From positions 15,683,812-15,747,811 of the forward strand of contig OX422183.1 of the NCBI GenBank assembly GCA_949130485.1: a DNA stretch of 64,000 nt, written 5' to 3'. The position numbers and the translations under genes are program-made. This DNA is from Agelas oroides. Its lineage: Eukaryota; Porifera; Demospongiae; Agelasida; Agelasidae. Under the pieces are notes generated by a model, which was not told the origin of the DNA, ran no database searches, and saw only the letters and a list, made by a program, of their open reading frames with translations. Within the stretch, counting starts at the first letter, position 1, and each line of letters opens with the position of its first letter. Shown one piece after another: positions 48,206 through 58,455 of this stretch.

Positions 48206-49194
48206 ACCTGAGTTCTGGGACCTTGGTCCTTACCACCTCCCACTTTAACCCAGTGTAGAGTTACAGCTTTTGTGTACTCAAAGTTCCAATGAATTCATGT
48301 AACAATATATGAATGCTGCCCAGGGGTAACCCATAGTTTTCCAGAGTTCACCCACTAATACATGAATAGGTAGAGTTCCACCCCTTTTTGGCACAAACAT
48401 GCAATTACATTAATTTTCATTTGCAACTTCAACAACGAATTCATGTTTTTGCTGGAATCCTTGATTGGACAAGGAGGTGGGTTACCATGGCAAAAGGAGG
48501 TGGGTTACCACCTGGATAAACCTAGACTGAAACTGAGATGACTTTTTTGGGGGTTAAATCAACCTCCAATTGTTTTACAGTGCATGACAGCCCATTGAGC
48601 AATCCATATAGCTTGCATCCACGATTCTTGCCCTTGGAATGTCATCAGAGTGCACTAATTGTCGTTACAATGTGTCTTCCCTCCTCTGATTCACTCCTGA
48701 GGCATTTTATTTGCACCGTTTGTGCAGTAGAACATAACCTTGTTAATGACATTTTGTACTGCAACTGATGAATTCTGCATAAAGTCTGAAGTGAGGCTAG
48801 TAGAGCAATCTTATATATTCAAATTTGGTCGTGATCAGTTACTATTTTTAGCAGTTATGACTGCTATATATAAAAATTGCTAAATTTAGTACGCTCAATT
48901 AGAAAAGGAAGCAGCACATGTTGAAAGTGTGTTAGTGGTATAAACATCCTGCTGGATGAATTACACCAAAAGGAAACCGATAACTCAATAAATGGCTGTT
49001 TAGAAAGCATACACACAGCTGTTTCTGAAGCCCTAAAATGGTCATGTGGGACAGAAGTATGGGTTCCCTAGTCCCGTTCCCAGGCTCCATGGCTGTGAGA
49101 TAAAAGCTGGGATTGTGGGATTGTGGGTTTCAAGGTAAGGCTTGTTACTCCATACAGTACACTTACTGCCTTATATAGTAATTGAACCATTCCC
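48206..49194. other. No gene recognised
   Basis: A short duplication (aaggaggtgggttacca) lies at about 48470-48510. Otherwise no feature is recognised. Confidence 0.4.
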
Positions 49195-49320
49195 AGGGAC
49201 TGAGTCCCTACCTGAGCCGTTGTCAGTATTCTTCATCTTTCGTTCTAAATGACTGTTAGGTTTGTAGCATGATCAAGTACTGAGCCTTGTGGTTGCCACA
49301 CCCCTGCATTAATATTCATA
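49195..49320 (+). mobile_element. Diverged SINE body
   Basis: The segment ggactgagtccctacctgag ... aatgactgttaggtttgtag ... agtactgagcctt follows the order of the SINE copies at 1-450 (gtgacattaaggcctgactg, gagcatgtttaaaactgag) but is strongly diverged, and the tRNA-like head is not clear. Confidence 0.35.
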
Positions 49321-49739
49321 CTGCAAGCAATGATAGCTATGGTGTGGAGAATTGCGAACAGGGCTAGATCAGATTAGCTATGCCAGCACTCCGGTGCAGT
49401 GACAACTTGATGCTTGAAAATGACCAGACCCTTTTCTCTCTAAGCAAAGACTGTGCGGCTTGCAAAACAAATAATACACACAACCTCACCACTGATTGCA
49501 TGTATGATAACTGCTGTCACAGGTAACGACTGAAGTGACTTTTTGAAGTACGAGTTGCACGCTCCTTCTCTCCTGAAAGTTGCCATGTAAGTCCCCACCC
49601 AGCCACGTTGGCTTTATTTGTAGTCTCATGCCCATCCCACCCACCCAACCCCCAAAGACAGCCACATACCAAGAATGAGGTGTGCACCCAGTATCAAGCT
49701 GATCTACCCACACAGACCTACCAACTGCCTTGATAACCT

Positions 49740-49835
49740 TGTTCCAAGGCCTTCATTTTTCTTGTTCGGTTTGCACTCTGTATGATACACAGAAGCAGAG
49801 CATCAACCAAAGAGGGGAAGGCCAGGTAATGAGGC
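49740..49835. mobile_element. Fold-back element, diverged
   Basis: The left arm accttgttccaaggccttca and the right arm ggggaaggccaggtaatgag, with gtatgatacacagaagc between them, fit the cctgggaacaaggcta fold-back family. Confidence 0.5.
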
Positions 49836-50049
49836 TAATGTCAGAGAGTACACAGTGAAGGTAGGCTACAGAATAAACATCCTGCTGATAAAATAGCCAC
49901 AGTGGAACTGATACTTCATTAAGTAGCTGCTATACAAACATACACACCCACTCTAAAATAGCCCATCAGATCTGACATACATTTAATTTTTGTTGTTCAT
50001 CATTGTACCAACGAAAACATTCCTGACTATGGTAGTCACAATGATAACA

Positions 50050-50160
50050 GCATAGTAGAGACACGTTTGCTGTTATGAGACCAAGAAGAGGAAAATACCA
50101 AACCAACAGTCACCAGGCATAGAACCCAGGCTTGAGCTGCCAAACGTGTCTTTATTTTCA
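50050..50160 (-). mobile_element. Small inverted-repeat or tRNA-like unit
   Basis: agacacgtttgctg at about 50060 and ccaaacgtgtct at about 50140 form inverted ends of about 12 bp. On the minus strand the interior has gggttctatgcc, like a B box. It may be a tRNA-derived SINE fragment. Confidence 0.35.
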
Positions 50161-50282
50161 GCTGAGGCAAGATGTTCTAAAGCATATACATGTACATGGT
50201 GGGGGGTAGCCGGTAAGTTTGCGACCATTTTTAATTTTAATGCTGCTCACCACCAGTTAACAAGGAAGTCCACAACACTACA

Positions 50283-50330
50283 AGTGACAGTCCTGTGTAG
50301 ATTATTCCATTGCATATTTCAATCGCATCG
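50283..50330 (+). mobile_element. Left piece of a fold-back MITE split by the Ngaro-like insertion
   Basis: agtgacagtcctgtgtag and attattccattgcatatttc correspond to the first 60 or so bases of the MITE at 55781. The match stops at tcgcatcg, exactly where repeat A1 of the retrotransposon begins. It resumes at 55736. Confidence 0.8.
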
Positions 50331-50456
50331 ATGGAGTTTAATGGTAGTGTTAAACATAGTTAACAGGGAAGGGGCGGGGGCTTCAGTAGTGCATGCGCGC
50401 TACAGCTGTGTAGACTCGCGGCAACCTCTGACAGCTGTTCCTCTTGTGAGCGTTCT
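50331..50456 (+). repeat. Split direct repeat A1
   Basis: 126 bp from atggagtttaatggt to gtgagcgttct. It is nearly identical to A2 at 55186-55311 (126 bp, about ten differences). Confidence 0.9.
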
Positions 50457-50902
50457 TGGCAAGTCAACTGCTAACATCCCCCTTCCAGCACGTCTAATCC
50501 TACCCGCCCGGGGAGGAGAACCCTACCACCCCCCCCCCACCCCAGCAAGAGCTAGTTCCCGAGGCCGCCATACAAGCGATAACGGCTAGGGTACTCCAGC
50601 AGTTGCAGCAGCAGCACCCCTCAACTTCCCAAGGGTCCTCGTCGAGTACGGGAGGTAAGTGTACTGATAGAATGAGCAAGTAGGAGCTAGGGTAGTATTC
50701 CTGAGCCTCTCCACCCCAGCATGGAGTGTGACAAGGTGGGCTCTCATTGGAATACTATCACCCACATGCCAACCCCAAACAAAAGGGGCACAAGTGCAAG
50801 CTAGCAAGATAAATGCACACGGGGTGCTAGCCCCAAGCAAGCAGGCACAGCCTGGCAGGCAAGGCGTAACCCCCCCCCCCACCCCTTAAACCGGCCAAGA
50901 GG

Positions 50903-51928
50903 GTGGGGATCGAGGAGCCTTGGGAGCATGGCTCGCACATGTCAGCAGGTGTCCACCCCCCCTCCCCACATGCAGGTGCGCAACTGGGGGAGATGCCCAG
51001 TGCAACAACGCTTGGGGCAGTTACAGAATTTGCACAGTATGAGGCTATCAGGGCAGCAGCCCAGCAGCAAGAGAGCCTGTCATCAATCCTGGCATCGGCA
51101 GAAACTACACCCCACCCAATGACAGTGACGAAACCCCCAAGCACGGTCATGCTAGGTACGGGGCTGCCATCCTTGCCTAAGAAACTCGTTGACAAGATCC
51201 TAGCAGGAGAGTATGTGGATTTTGCGGAGTTGCCGCCAGCCAGGGGCAAAGCCCGGGCAGTTCCGCAAGTGCTGGAGGGTCAAATAGTGGTTGTCCAGGC
51301 GGCAGACCTCCTTCAGTCAAGGCGTGTGATCCCAGACTTGGCCACCTGGCTGCAGTGCTATGCTATATTTACAACAGTCATCGCATCCAAGAACACCGCA
51401 CGACTCCCTGACTTAATGGCTTATATGTCCATTATAGCAAAAGCCAGTCAGAAGTTTGCTTGGCCGTCATGGGTGGTCTATGACCAGAACTTCCGCCAAG
51501 AGGCTGCACGCAGTGCCAACACCCAATGGGCGAGGGTGGACCCCAGCATATACACTCAGTGCTTTACTGGCATGGCGATAGGAGCAGAGGGATGGTGTAA
51601 AACATGCCAGTCAATTGAGCACCCATCAGAGAGCTGTCCACTTGCCCCCAAGCAAATTGAACACGCTGCTGTGGGTGGACCGCAAGGCCGAACAAGCACA
51701 TTCCACAGGAGAGTAGGGCAGACACTCACAGCTGGGCCCCCTAAACGCGCTGCGCTTGCAACCCCGCAGGACTACTGCATCAAGTATAACCGGTTCAATG
51801 GGGATTGCAAATTTGGCACGGCGTGTCGCTTTCCCCATGTCTGCAGTGCGTGCAAGGGCTCCCACCCGGTGCTGAAGTGTGAGAACAAGAGGGGTGAACC
51901 ACCTGAACCGAAACAGTCATTAGCCTGA
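50903..51928 (+). CDS. Gag-like protein of the Ngaro-type element
   Basis: This is an open frame of 341 codons, the only long intact frame of the element. The middle part (GLPSLPKKLVDKILAGEYVD and FAELPPARG) is typical of DIRS/Ngaro gag proteins. A cysteine cluster follows at about residues 230-245 (CKTCQSIEHPSESC). Near the C-terminus come a CCCH-type knuckle (CKFGTACRFPHVC) and a CX2C...C knuckle (CSACKGSHPVLKC). It presumably binds the element RNA. Upstream, 50640-50880 may contain an intron or untranslated leader. The true start is uncertain. Confidence 0.8.
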   Translation: MGIEEPWEHGSHMSAGVHPPSPHAGAQLGEMPSATTLGAVTEFAQYEAIRAAAQQQESLSSILASAETTPHPMTVTKPPSTVMLGTGLPSLPKKLVDKILAGEYVDFAELPPARGKARAVPQVLEGQIVVVQAADLLQSRRVIPDLATWLQCYAIFTTVIASKNTARLPDLMAYMSIIAKASQKFAWPSWVVYDQNFRQEAARSANTQWARVDPSIYTQCFTGMAIGAEGWCKTCQSIEHPSESCPLAPKQIEHAAVGGPQGRTSTFHRRVGQTLTAGPPKRAALATPQDYCIKYNRFNGDCKFGTACRFPHVCSACKGSHPVLKCENKRGEPPEPKQSLA

Positions 51929-52126
51929 TATAGGGTACCATTGTGGTACAAGAACCAGTGTTCATGTAGTGCTTTGAACTGGGCTGTTATTGTGTCATGG
52001 TCATGCACCGTCAGCATTACAGTGTGTGCCAGGGGGGTCAAGAGTGCCTCCTAATAATTATAGTGGATCTCCTCTCTGTCTCCCTCTTTCTCTGTCTCCT
52101 CTTTCCTCTTTACCCTAGGAGTCAGC

Positions 52127-53894
52127 ATGATCAGTGTGGCTCTTATGTTGGTCTTACAGAGCTGGTCCAGGTTGAGTGACTACACACCACAACTGTTGGC
52201 CTTGGACAGGTTTAGGCCTCGCCACAGGGTATTACATCCTGATAACCTCCAGCAGATAATCACCCCTCTAAGACTTGAGTCATGGAAAGAGGAACTGGCT
52301 CTCCACCCGGACCAACGGCTTGCCGTGTACATCCTGCATGGTATCGAGAATGGGTTTCGGGTGGGCTTTAACTACCAACAGCAGACCCTGGTAGCCAAGG
52401 GTACAAATATGCTCTCAGCAATGCAAGTGCCTCAGGTTGTTGAAGAGTACTTGAGAGAGTAAATCTCTGCAACAGGATTGTGAAACTTACCCAGTCCGAA
52501 GCATGTAAGCTGGGTATCCATTGCAGCCCATTTGGGGTAATCCCAACGAAACATAAGCCGAATAAATGGAGACTCATAGTGGACCTCTCTGCTCCAGAGG
52601 GCTCAAGTGTCAATGATGGTATCGCCAGAGATCTTTGTAGCACATCATACTTAGCAATGGACGATGTAATTGCATGCATCGTGAGGTTTGGTAAGGAGTC
52701 GCTGATTGCAAAGATGGATATCAAGCAGGCGTACCGCAACGTGCCAATTCACCCGGACGATCGTCCACTGCTGGGAATGAAATGGCGAGATCAGGTGTTC
52801 GTGGACAAGGTTTTGCCATTCGGCTTGCGATCCACGCCGCTCATTTTCACAGCTCTAGCTGATTGTCTGTAGTGGATCATGCAAAGGAGAGGTGCCGACC
52901 CCCTCTTCCACTACCTAGACAACTTCCTGACAGTTGGCAGGCCGCAATCGGATCAGTGCGCAAGTAACCTGCAAATCATGAAGCAGGCATGCTCGGACAC
53001 AGGGACACCCATCGAACCTGATAAGTGCGAGGGCCCAGCTCGGTTTCTGGGGCTAGAACTCGACACAGAAAAGCTGGAGATGCGGCTCCCCCAGGACAAG
53101 CTGTACGGCCTACTGGAGGCACTGTCATCCTGGAAGGGAAGGAAAGCCTGCAGGAAGAGGGAGTTCTCTCCCTCATCGGCTCACTTTCTCATGCTTGCAA
53201 AGCAGTCAGGCCGGGAAGGACCTTTCTGAGGAGGCTTATTGACCTTTCATCGGTAGTCAAGCACCTCGATCACTATGTATGTCTCGGTAGATCCGCTAGA
53301 TCTGACATCGAATGGTGGTATCACTTTGCGAGCAAGTTGAATGGCTCAGCAATGATGTCCATCGTCAGCAGAAATAAGCCCGACGTCACTGTCTCCTCCG
53401 GTGCGTCAGGCTCATGGGGGTGTGGGGCATTTTGCGGATCTCTCTGGTTTCAGCTGAAATGGGCCGGTACGGTGGTGGATTCCCATATAACAGTAAAAGA
53501 GCTGGTACCGATTGTAATCGCAGCGGCGATATGGGGCAAACAGTGGGCGGGAAGCACGGTGCTAGCCAATTGTGACAACGCCGCAGTGGTGGTGATCATC
53601 AACCAAGGAAGCAGCAAAGATCAGGAGTGCATGCACCTCATGCGCTGCCTCTCATTCATAGCGGCCCAGTTCAACTTCAATTTAGTTGCTGCCCACATAA
53701 AGAGAGTAGACAACATATTGGCAGATGCCCTGTCAAGGAATAATGCTCTGCTCTTCTCTGCACAGCTGTCGCACGCCCGTCCAGATCCATCAACAATTCC
53801 ACCGGAACTGCTCGATCTCCTCCTTCTGTCCAAACCCGACTGGACATCGCAGCACTGGACAGAGCTGTGGAGCTCTATTTTCGACACGGCTTAG
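52127..53894 (+). pseudogene. Reverse transcriptase - RNase H of the Ngaro-type element, disrupted
   Basis: The RT region runs from LALDRFRPRHRVLHPDNL through FGVIPTKHKPNKWRLIVDLS and AKMDIKQAYRNVPIHPDD to FHYLDNFLTVG. RNase H follows (VSSGASGSWGCGAFCG, KELVPIVIAAAIWG, NCDNAAVVVIINQGSSKD, NILADALSRN). The breaks are a frame change near 52463-52478, a TAG at 52870-52872 (after TALADCL), and a frame change near 53160. The metal-binding YxDD motif reads YLDN, so one catalytic aspartate is also lost. This copy cannot make active enzyme. Confidence 0.88.
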
Positions 53895-54805
53895 TGGAGT
53901 CGACACAGCGGACACACTCCTCGGCCAAGAGACGTTATAGGTCATTCTGCCTGGAAGCAGGCATGTCCCCCACCCCAGTATCTGAGCACCAACTGTGCCA
54001 ATTTGTTTCTTCTCTAGCAAATGAGGGCCTGAAGTACAGTTCTATCAAATGCTATCTGTCTGCTGTCCGCCATCTACACTTGGAAAAGATTGAAGCTCCC
54101 AGACCCTAATATAGGCAGCATGGCACGGCTAGAGCAAGTACTTCGGGGAGTTAAGTCACTTCAATCAAAGCAGTCTCCACCCCCTAAGCCACATCTCCCA
54201 ATCACGCCCGAGATCCTCCTCAAATTAAAAATAAGGATCCATCTAACAAAGACAATATCATGTTGTGGGCAGCGGTCTGCCTGGGATTTTTCGGCTTTAT
54301 GAGGGCTGGAGAGTTCACGGTTCCAGCGGATAATGCGTACGATCCAACAGCACACTTGAGCATGGAAGACATATCGGTGGACAGCAAAGCCAACCCTTCG
54401 ATGGCAAAGATCAAACTGAAGAAGTCAAAGACCGACCCATTTCGGCAAGGGGTAGACATCTACGTTGGTAGGACATTTGGGCAGCTCTGTCCTGTAGCGG
54501 TCATTCTGGCCTACTTAGCTGTCAGAGGTCCGGGCACAGGCCCCCTCTTCATGTTTGCAGATGGTCGATTTCTGATGCAGGACAGATTTGTAACCAAAGT
54601 GAGGGAAGCCCTAACTGCTGCTGGCTTAGACTGCTCTCACAGCCTCCGAATCGGAGCAGCCACGACAGCGGCTCAAAAAGGCATCAAGGACTCAACAATT
54701 AAGATGCTAGGGAGATGGCAAAGCTGCGCCTATTTATTATATATTAGGACTCCTAGAGACCAGCTTGCGAGGGTCTCGGCCACTCTGGTGGACAACAGCA
54801 ACTAG
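53867..54805 (+). pseudogene. Tyrosine recombinase of the Ngaro-type element, frameshifted
   Basis: The frame starts inside the end of RNase H, as is usual for DIRS-like elements. The N-terminal core-binding part (HGLVESTQRTHSSAKRRY) is followed by a frame change near 54090, then ARLEQVLRGVKSLQSKQSP, and another frame change near 54235 at an A-rich run. The catalytic part then stays open to TAG 54803-54805. It has FMRAGEF (first Arg), HSLRIGAA (His-x-x-Arg), LGRWQS and the presumed nucleophile in YLLYIRTP. The active-site residues survive but the gene is broken. Confidence 0.88.
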
Positions 54806-54913
54806 TTTGTATGTTCATGTAAGTCATTCACTGTATTGTTGTATTATCATCGCTGGCATTGCTTTCAGTTAGTCGTGTAATGAGGTGGGAGAGTCTTACA
54901 CTTGGGGGAAAGT

Positions 54914-55185
54914 TGGGTATGTGTCTACTATCGTGGTCTTCCGACGGTTAGTAGAGAGACCCAAGTGTACCATCAGAATCAGTTAATGAAGGGGGACCTT
55001 AAGTGTAGGGGCAAGCTACTGCCACTTGGACCCACAGAATGCGGGCACCTGACTCTCTAGGGACCTCCTGCATGGCTCACACGCCCGTTGCCTCTGCCCA
55101 CCTCCACACTCGCATACCTGTTAACTCAGGTAGCCCTCATAGCCTACTAGTTTTAATGCTGGCATCAGGCCCCGAACACTGTTAA
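54914..55185 (+). repeat. Split direct repeat B1
   Basis: 272 bp from tgggtatgtgtctactatcg to gaacactgttaa, nearly identical to B2. It directly abuts A2. Confidence 0.9.
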
Positions 55186-55311
55186 ATGGAGTTTAATGGT
55201 AGCGTTAAACGTAGTTAACAGGGAAGGGGCGGGGGCTTGAGTAGCGCATGCACGCTATAGCTGTGTAGACTCACGGCAACCTCTGACAACTGTTTCTCTT
55301 GTGAGCGTTCT
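55186..55311 (+). repeat. Split direct repeat A2
   Basis: Copy of A1, located between B1 and the short spacer leading to B2. Confidence 0.9.
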
Positions 55312-55460
55312 CCCAACCCTCCCTTCCCTCTTACTTGCCAGATATCCCACTCAACTCGAGGAGCGAGCATGTCGTCGTATCATCTCCACTGAGTCATTCT
55401 CAGGATGTCTCAGTGTGATAGGTGCAGAGGCAACAGGGACACCTCTGTTTTGTTCATGGC

Positions 55461-55735
55461 TGGGTATGTGTCTACTATCGTGGTCTTCCGACGGTTAGTA
55501 GAGAGACCCACGTGTACCATCAGAATCAGTTAATGAGGGGGACCTTAAGTGTAGGGGCAAGCTACTGCCACTTGGACCCACAGAATGCGGGCACCTGACT
55601 CTCTAGATAGGGACCCCCTGCATGGCTCACACGCCCGTTGCCTCTGCCCACCTCCACACTCACATACCTGTTAACTCAGGTAGCCCTCATAGCCTACTAG
55701 TTTGAATGCTGGCATCAGGCCCCGAACACTGTTAA
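55461..55735 (+). repeat. Split direct repeat B2
   Basis: 275-bp copy of B1, ending gaacactgttaa at the right edge of the element. Confidence 0.9.
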
Positions 55736-55780
55736 TCACATTCAACTATATCACTGAACTATTGTTAAGGCTGGGACTCA
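55736..55780 (+). mobile_element. Continuation of the split MITE after the Ngaro-type insertion
   Basis: attcaactatatcactgaac and tgttaaggctgggactcata correspond to the inner part of the same MITE arm as 50283-50330. They are then cut by a second MITE of the same family at 55781. Confidence 0.75.
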
Positions 55781-56045
55781 TATGTGGCAGTCCCGTGTAG
55801 AAATCGAAGGTTATTCCGTCGCGTATTTCGATCGCATCGCTGCGTTCAAAGCGCCGTATCGCTGAACTTCCGTTAAGGGCGGGGCTCATACGTGCTTCGT
55901 AGATGCATGAATATCTAATAAGTTTACGAAGCGCGTATGAGCGCCGCCCTTCACGGAATATCAGCGATACGGCGCTTTGAACCCAGCGATGCGATCGAAA
56001 TACGCGACGGAATAACCTTCGATTTCTACACGGGACTGCCACATA
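55781..56045. mobile_element. Near-perfect palindromic MITE, 265 bp
   Basis: Left arm tatgtggcagtcccgtgtag ... gcgctttgaac-type mirror ... right arm ctacacgggactgccacata. The arms are about 110 bp with few mismatches around a loop of about 45 bp (gcttcgtagatgcatgaata). Both strands therefore read nearly the same peptide, which is an artefact of the palindrome. The high arm identity marks a young copy. Confidence 0.9.
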
Positions 56046-56136
56046 TGTGCTATCAAGAGTTCATGAACTCTTGGTGCTATGTAAGGTACATGCATCAGAT
56101 ATTGCATGTGAGCCCCACCCTCAACAGAGTAAATGT
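56046..56136 (+). mobile_element. Probable right part of the host MITE
   Basis: After the inner MITE, catgtgagccccaccctcaa and cagagtaa resemble the right arm segment tatgagcgccgcccttcacg of the same family. The host MITE therefore seems to continue here and is cut short by the next element. The match is weak. Confidence 0.4.
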
Positions 56137-56374
56137 TAGTCTTGTGCCGAGACCCCACCTAGCTCACGCAAGGAGAAGGGGTCTGGTGTCACAAGTCCAA
56201 ATCCTTGGGCTAGCTCCAGAAGCGTAGAGCGACCAATCAAATCACAGAGTGGCATTTATTGGAATAGTACGGAAGCGAGAACAAGTACTTTAATAGTACT
56301 GCTCAAAGTACTGTTATAAGATTCATTACTCACACTGACAAGTTTGCAATTATACAAGGCTTCAACACTTCTGC

Positions 56375-56974
56375 TAGTCTCGTGCCCAGACCCCACCCCT
56401 CACGAGGAGGAAAAGGGGTCTGGTTACAATATGACATCCCGCTGACCCTTGAGGGGCGTAACCAAATGCCGTAGCCATAAATTGCAGGCAAGCACGTGGG
56501 AAAATTGCATAGTGCAAAGAGTGAGAAATGGTTGTTGGTAGCACACCTTTTATTGACTGGAGCGGGCAAACTACTACCACGATCGACAGAGACCCAGTTT
56601 CCCCTCTCAGTATGTCAAATACATAGGGAAGAGCAGTATAGCAGAGCGACTTGCCAGAGCCAGTTGGCAAAATGACAAACACATTACTCCCAACCACGAA
56701 TTCTCTAATTGCATTGGCTTGGTTCTCAGTTGCCAGGCTGTTAGTGTAATCAAGTCTTCGAACTGCTTCACCAATCGCCTTGTTGATGTTCATCTCCGTA
56801 AAGGACGCGTTGAGTCTCCAAAACGCCATCTTCATTTATAAAACAAGTAATTATTACTCTAACTATGCTGTGATTGGTCATTTCACATGCCAGACGGTTA
56901 CATTACTGGGTCAAGTTGTCGTATTGTAACCAGACCCCTTCTCTCGTGAGGGGTGGGGTCTGGGCACGAGAGTA
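56375..56974. mobile_element. Inner Mutator-like TIR element carrying a helicase exon, 600 bp
   Basis: The left TIR tagtctcgtgcccagacccc ... gtctggttacaatatgac is mirrored by gtcgtattgtaaccagaccc ... ggtctgggcacgagagta; the arms are about 75-80 bp. Perfect 9-bp direct repeats cacttctgc flank it at 56366-56374 and 56975-56983. Long TIRs plus a 9-bp target duplication fit Mutator-like elements. The interior is not a transposase but a RecQ-like helicase exon, so this looks like a gene-carrying (Pack-MULE-like) non-autonomous element. Confidence 0.8.
56547..56835 (-). pseudogene. RecQ-like helicase N-terminal exon inside a transposon
   Basis: On the minus strand an ATG at 56835-56833 opens about 96 codons. 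The order is an upstream helical part (NKAIGEAVRRLDY), the Q-motif region (ATENQANAIREFVVG), Walker A (LPTGSGKSLCYTALP) and motif Ia (IVVVVCPLQSI), as in RecQ helicases. The match ends at a possible gtgtgc donor after 56547. Motifs II to VI and the rest of a helicase are absent. It lies between the inverted ends of the 600-bp element, so I read it as a captured gene fragment. The Walker A is intact, but it cannot be an active helicase alone. Confidence 0.75.
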
Positions 56975-57055
56975 CACTTCTGCAAGCCCAAGGATTCAGG
57001 CTTGTGACACCAGACCCTTTCCTCGTGAGAGGGGTGGGGTCTGGGCACGAGACTA

Positions 57056-57368
57056 TATAAATGTGGCAATGCAATTGAAATTTGATTCCTATACTGTCAT
57101 GCACACATATACTACTCAGCAAGACATATAAGTTTGCATACCTTCTAAAATCTCTCTTAGGATTGGCCAGGTTTGGGTGGCCTGGGAGGGGCTCCTCTCT
57201 GGTGGCCCTTGGGGGGGCGGGGTGGAGCAGTCGGTTTTGGTCTGTGAGGGGGAGGAGAATGATTGCACCTCTGAAATGTACTGCACATCTCTTGTGAGAA
57301 GGTCGAGAAAAGTTACTACAAGGTATAAGCACTCGCATACTGTGCCTCATGCAGGGTATGCAAATCAG
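57056..57368. other. No gene recognised
   Basis: Short G-rich stretch (ggtggcccttgggggggcgg near 57200). Nothing further is recognised between the two Mutator-like elements. Confidence 0.35.
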
Positions 57369-57987
57369 GCTTAGTCGTAGCCTCGTTCCCATGCTCTCCA
57401 CGCTAAGGTCAGGGAGAGCCTGGTACATTTTATCACGTGCGTGACGTCAAGGGTAGACGCGAGGTAGACACGACGTAATTGCGTGTGGGCATGCACGGAA
57501 TCCCGCCCACGTCATTCAGAGCTCGTGATCGAGGTAAGTACACGCATAGCTAATGATGACACAAAAACCGCTGGCTACAGCAGCCGTAAATCACAAGGTA
57601 GACAGGTGTAGTAGATTCTCAGGGTGTCAGACACGGCACCAGACAGGCTGAATGGCAAGAAACTTCGTGATTTGTTGTGTGTTATAAGCTAGCGTCGTTG
57701 TTGTTCGAGTTGTCGCCACTGACTCAAGAAATCGACTAGTTCTACGTGACAACTATATATCGCTGACTGCAAAGACGAAGGTAACACATTAAAGCCATAT
57801 TTACCTGAAAAGAATTAAGACTGTAGTAGTCTTAAAAATGCTTGTGTTGGAATGTGCGTGGGTGCCCAGCTTAGTCCACCCCCACGCAATTAAGTCATGC
57901 TACCCTTGACGTCACGCACGTGATAAAATGTACCAGGCTCTCCCCCTCCTTAGCGGGGAGAGCCTGGGAACGAGGCTAGCTTAGTCG
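57369..57987. mobile_element. Mutator-like TIR element with 9-bp target duplication, 601 bp
   Basis: The body is 57378-57978. The left arm (tagcctcgttcccatgctct ... acgtgcgtgacgtcaagggt) is mirrored by the right arm (acccttgacgtcacgcacgt ... agcctgggaacgaggcta); the arms are about 80 bp. Perfect 9-bp direct repeats gcttagtcg flank it (57369-57377 and 57979-57987). The interior shows no recognised coding region. Confidence 0.88.
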
Positions 57988-58146
57988 CTCTTTTGTGACA
58001 GCAACTGACAGTGAAAGAAATGATGAGGTGCAGGCCCCTAGGCTGATGTTAATTAACTCTGTCATAAAATGCGAACATGACAGTGAAATAAACTAATCAC
58101 ATAAAAACTCACATACTTCACCCGTACAAAAGACAACATATATTCA

Positions 58147-58455
58147 TAGCCTCAATGGCAGGGCTTCTCTCTGGTCCATTTCATCACATGAGTGAAGACA
58201 GTTCGGGGGAGGGGCCCCTGACCAAAACAATGAGCTAGAAGCCTTTCCTTGTAGCGTTTAGAGTTCCGAACGTTTTGTGAAGTTGAAAAAGTAACTGCTT
58301 GATGAAATGCGTTCTTTCAATCAGTGACCCCTCCCCACATCTGTCTACCTAGGTAGACATTGACGTAATTCACATGATGAAATGGACCAGGATCCATTTT
58401 TGCATACTGCAAGCTATCAAAAACTGGATGGTGGGAAGGCCTGGGAACTAGACTA
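58147..58455. mobile_element. Mutator-like TIR element, 309 bp
   Basis: The left arm tagcctcaatggcagggctt ... tggtccatttcatcacatga is mirrored by tcacatgatgaaatggacca ... gcctgggaactagacta. The flanks atatattca (58138-58146) and atacattca (58456-58464) match at 8 of 9 positions. Confidence 0.78.

Larger units (their letters stand above)
50331..55735 (+). mobile_element. Ngaro-type tyrosine-recombinase retrotransposon (DIRS order), about 5.4 kb
   Basis: The layout is A1 (50331-50456), gag, reverse transcriptase-RNase H, tyrosine recombinase, B1 (54914-55185), A2 (55186-55311), a 149-bp spacer and B2 (55461-55735). This split direct repeat arrangement, with RT/RH and a tyrosine recombinase and no methylase domain seen, defines Ngaro/PAT-like elements. 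There is no target duplication; the MITE sequence resumes directly at 55736, as expected for recombinase-mediated insertion. The polymerase and recombinase frames carry several frameshifts and a stop, so this copy is not autonomous. Confidence 0.9.
56137..57055. mobile_element. Outer Mutator-like TIR element, interrupted by an inner element
   Basis: The left end 56137-56225 (tagtcttgtgccgagacccc ... ggtgtcacaagtccaaatcc) is mirrored by the right end 56984-57055 (aggattcaggcttgtgacac ... gtctgggcacgagacta). The flanks agtaaatgt (56128-56136) and tataaatgt (57056-57064) match at 7 of 9 positions, consistent with an old 9-bp target duplication. The inner element 56375-56974 sits inside it. Confidence 0.75.

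Noticed and set aside
55746-56227. Similar peptides read from both strands near 56 kb
   Set aside because: The palindromic MITE makes both strands nearly identical; this is not a gene pair.
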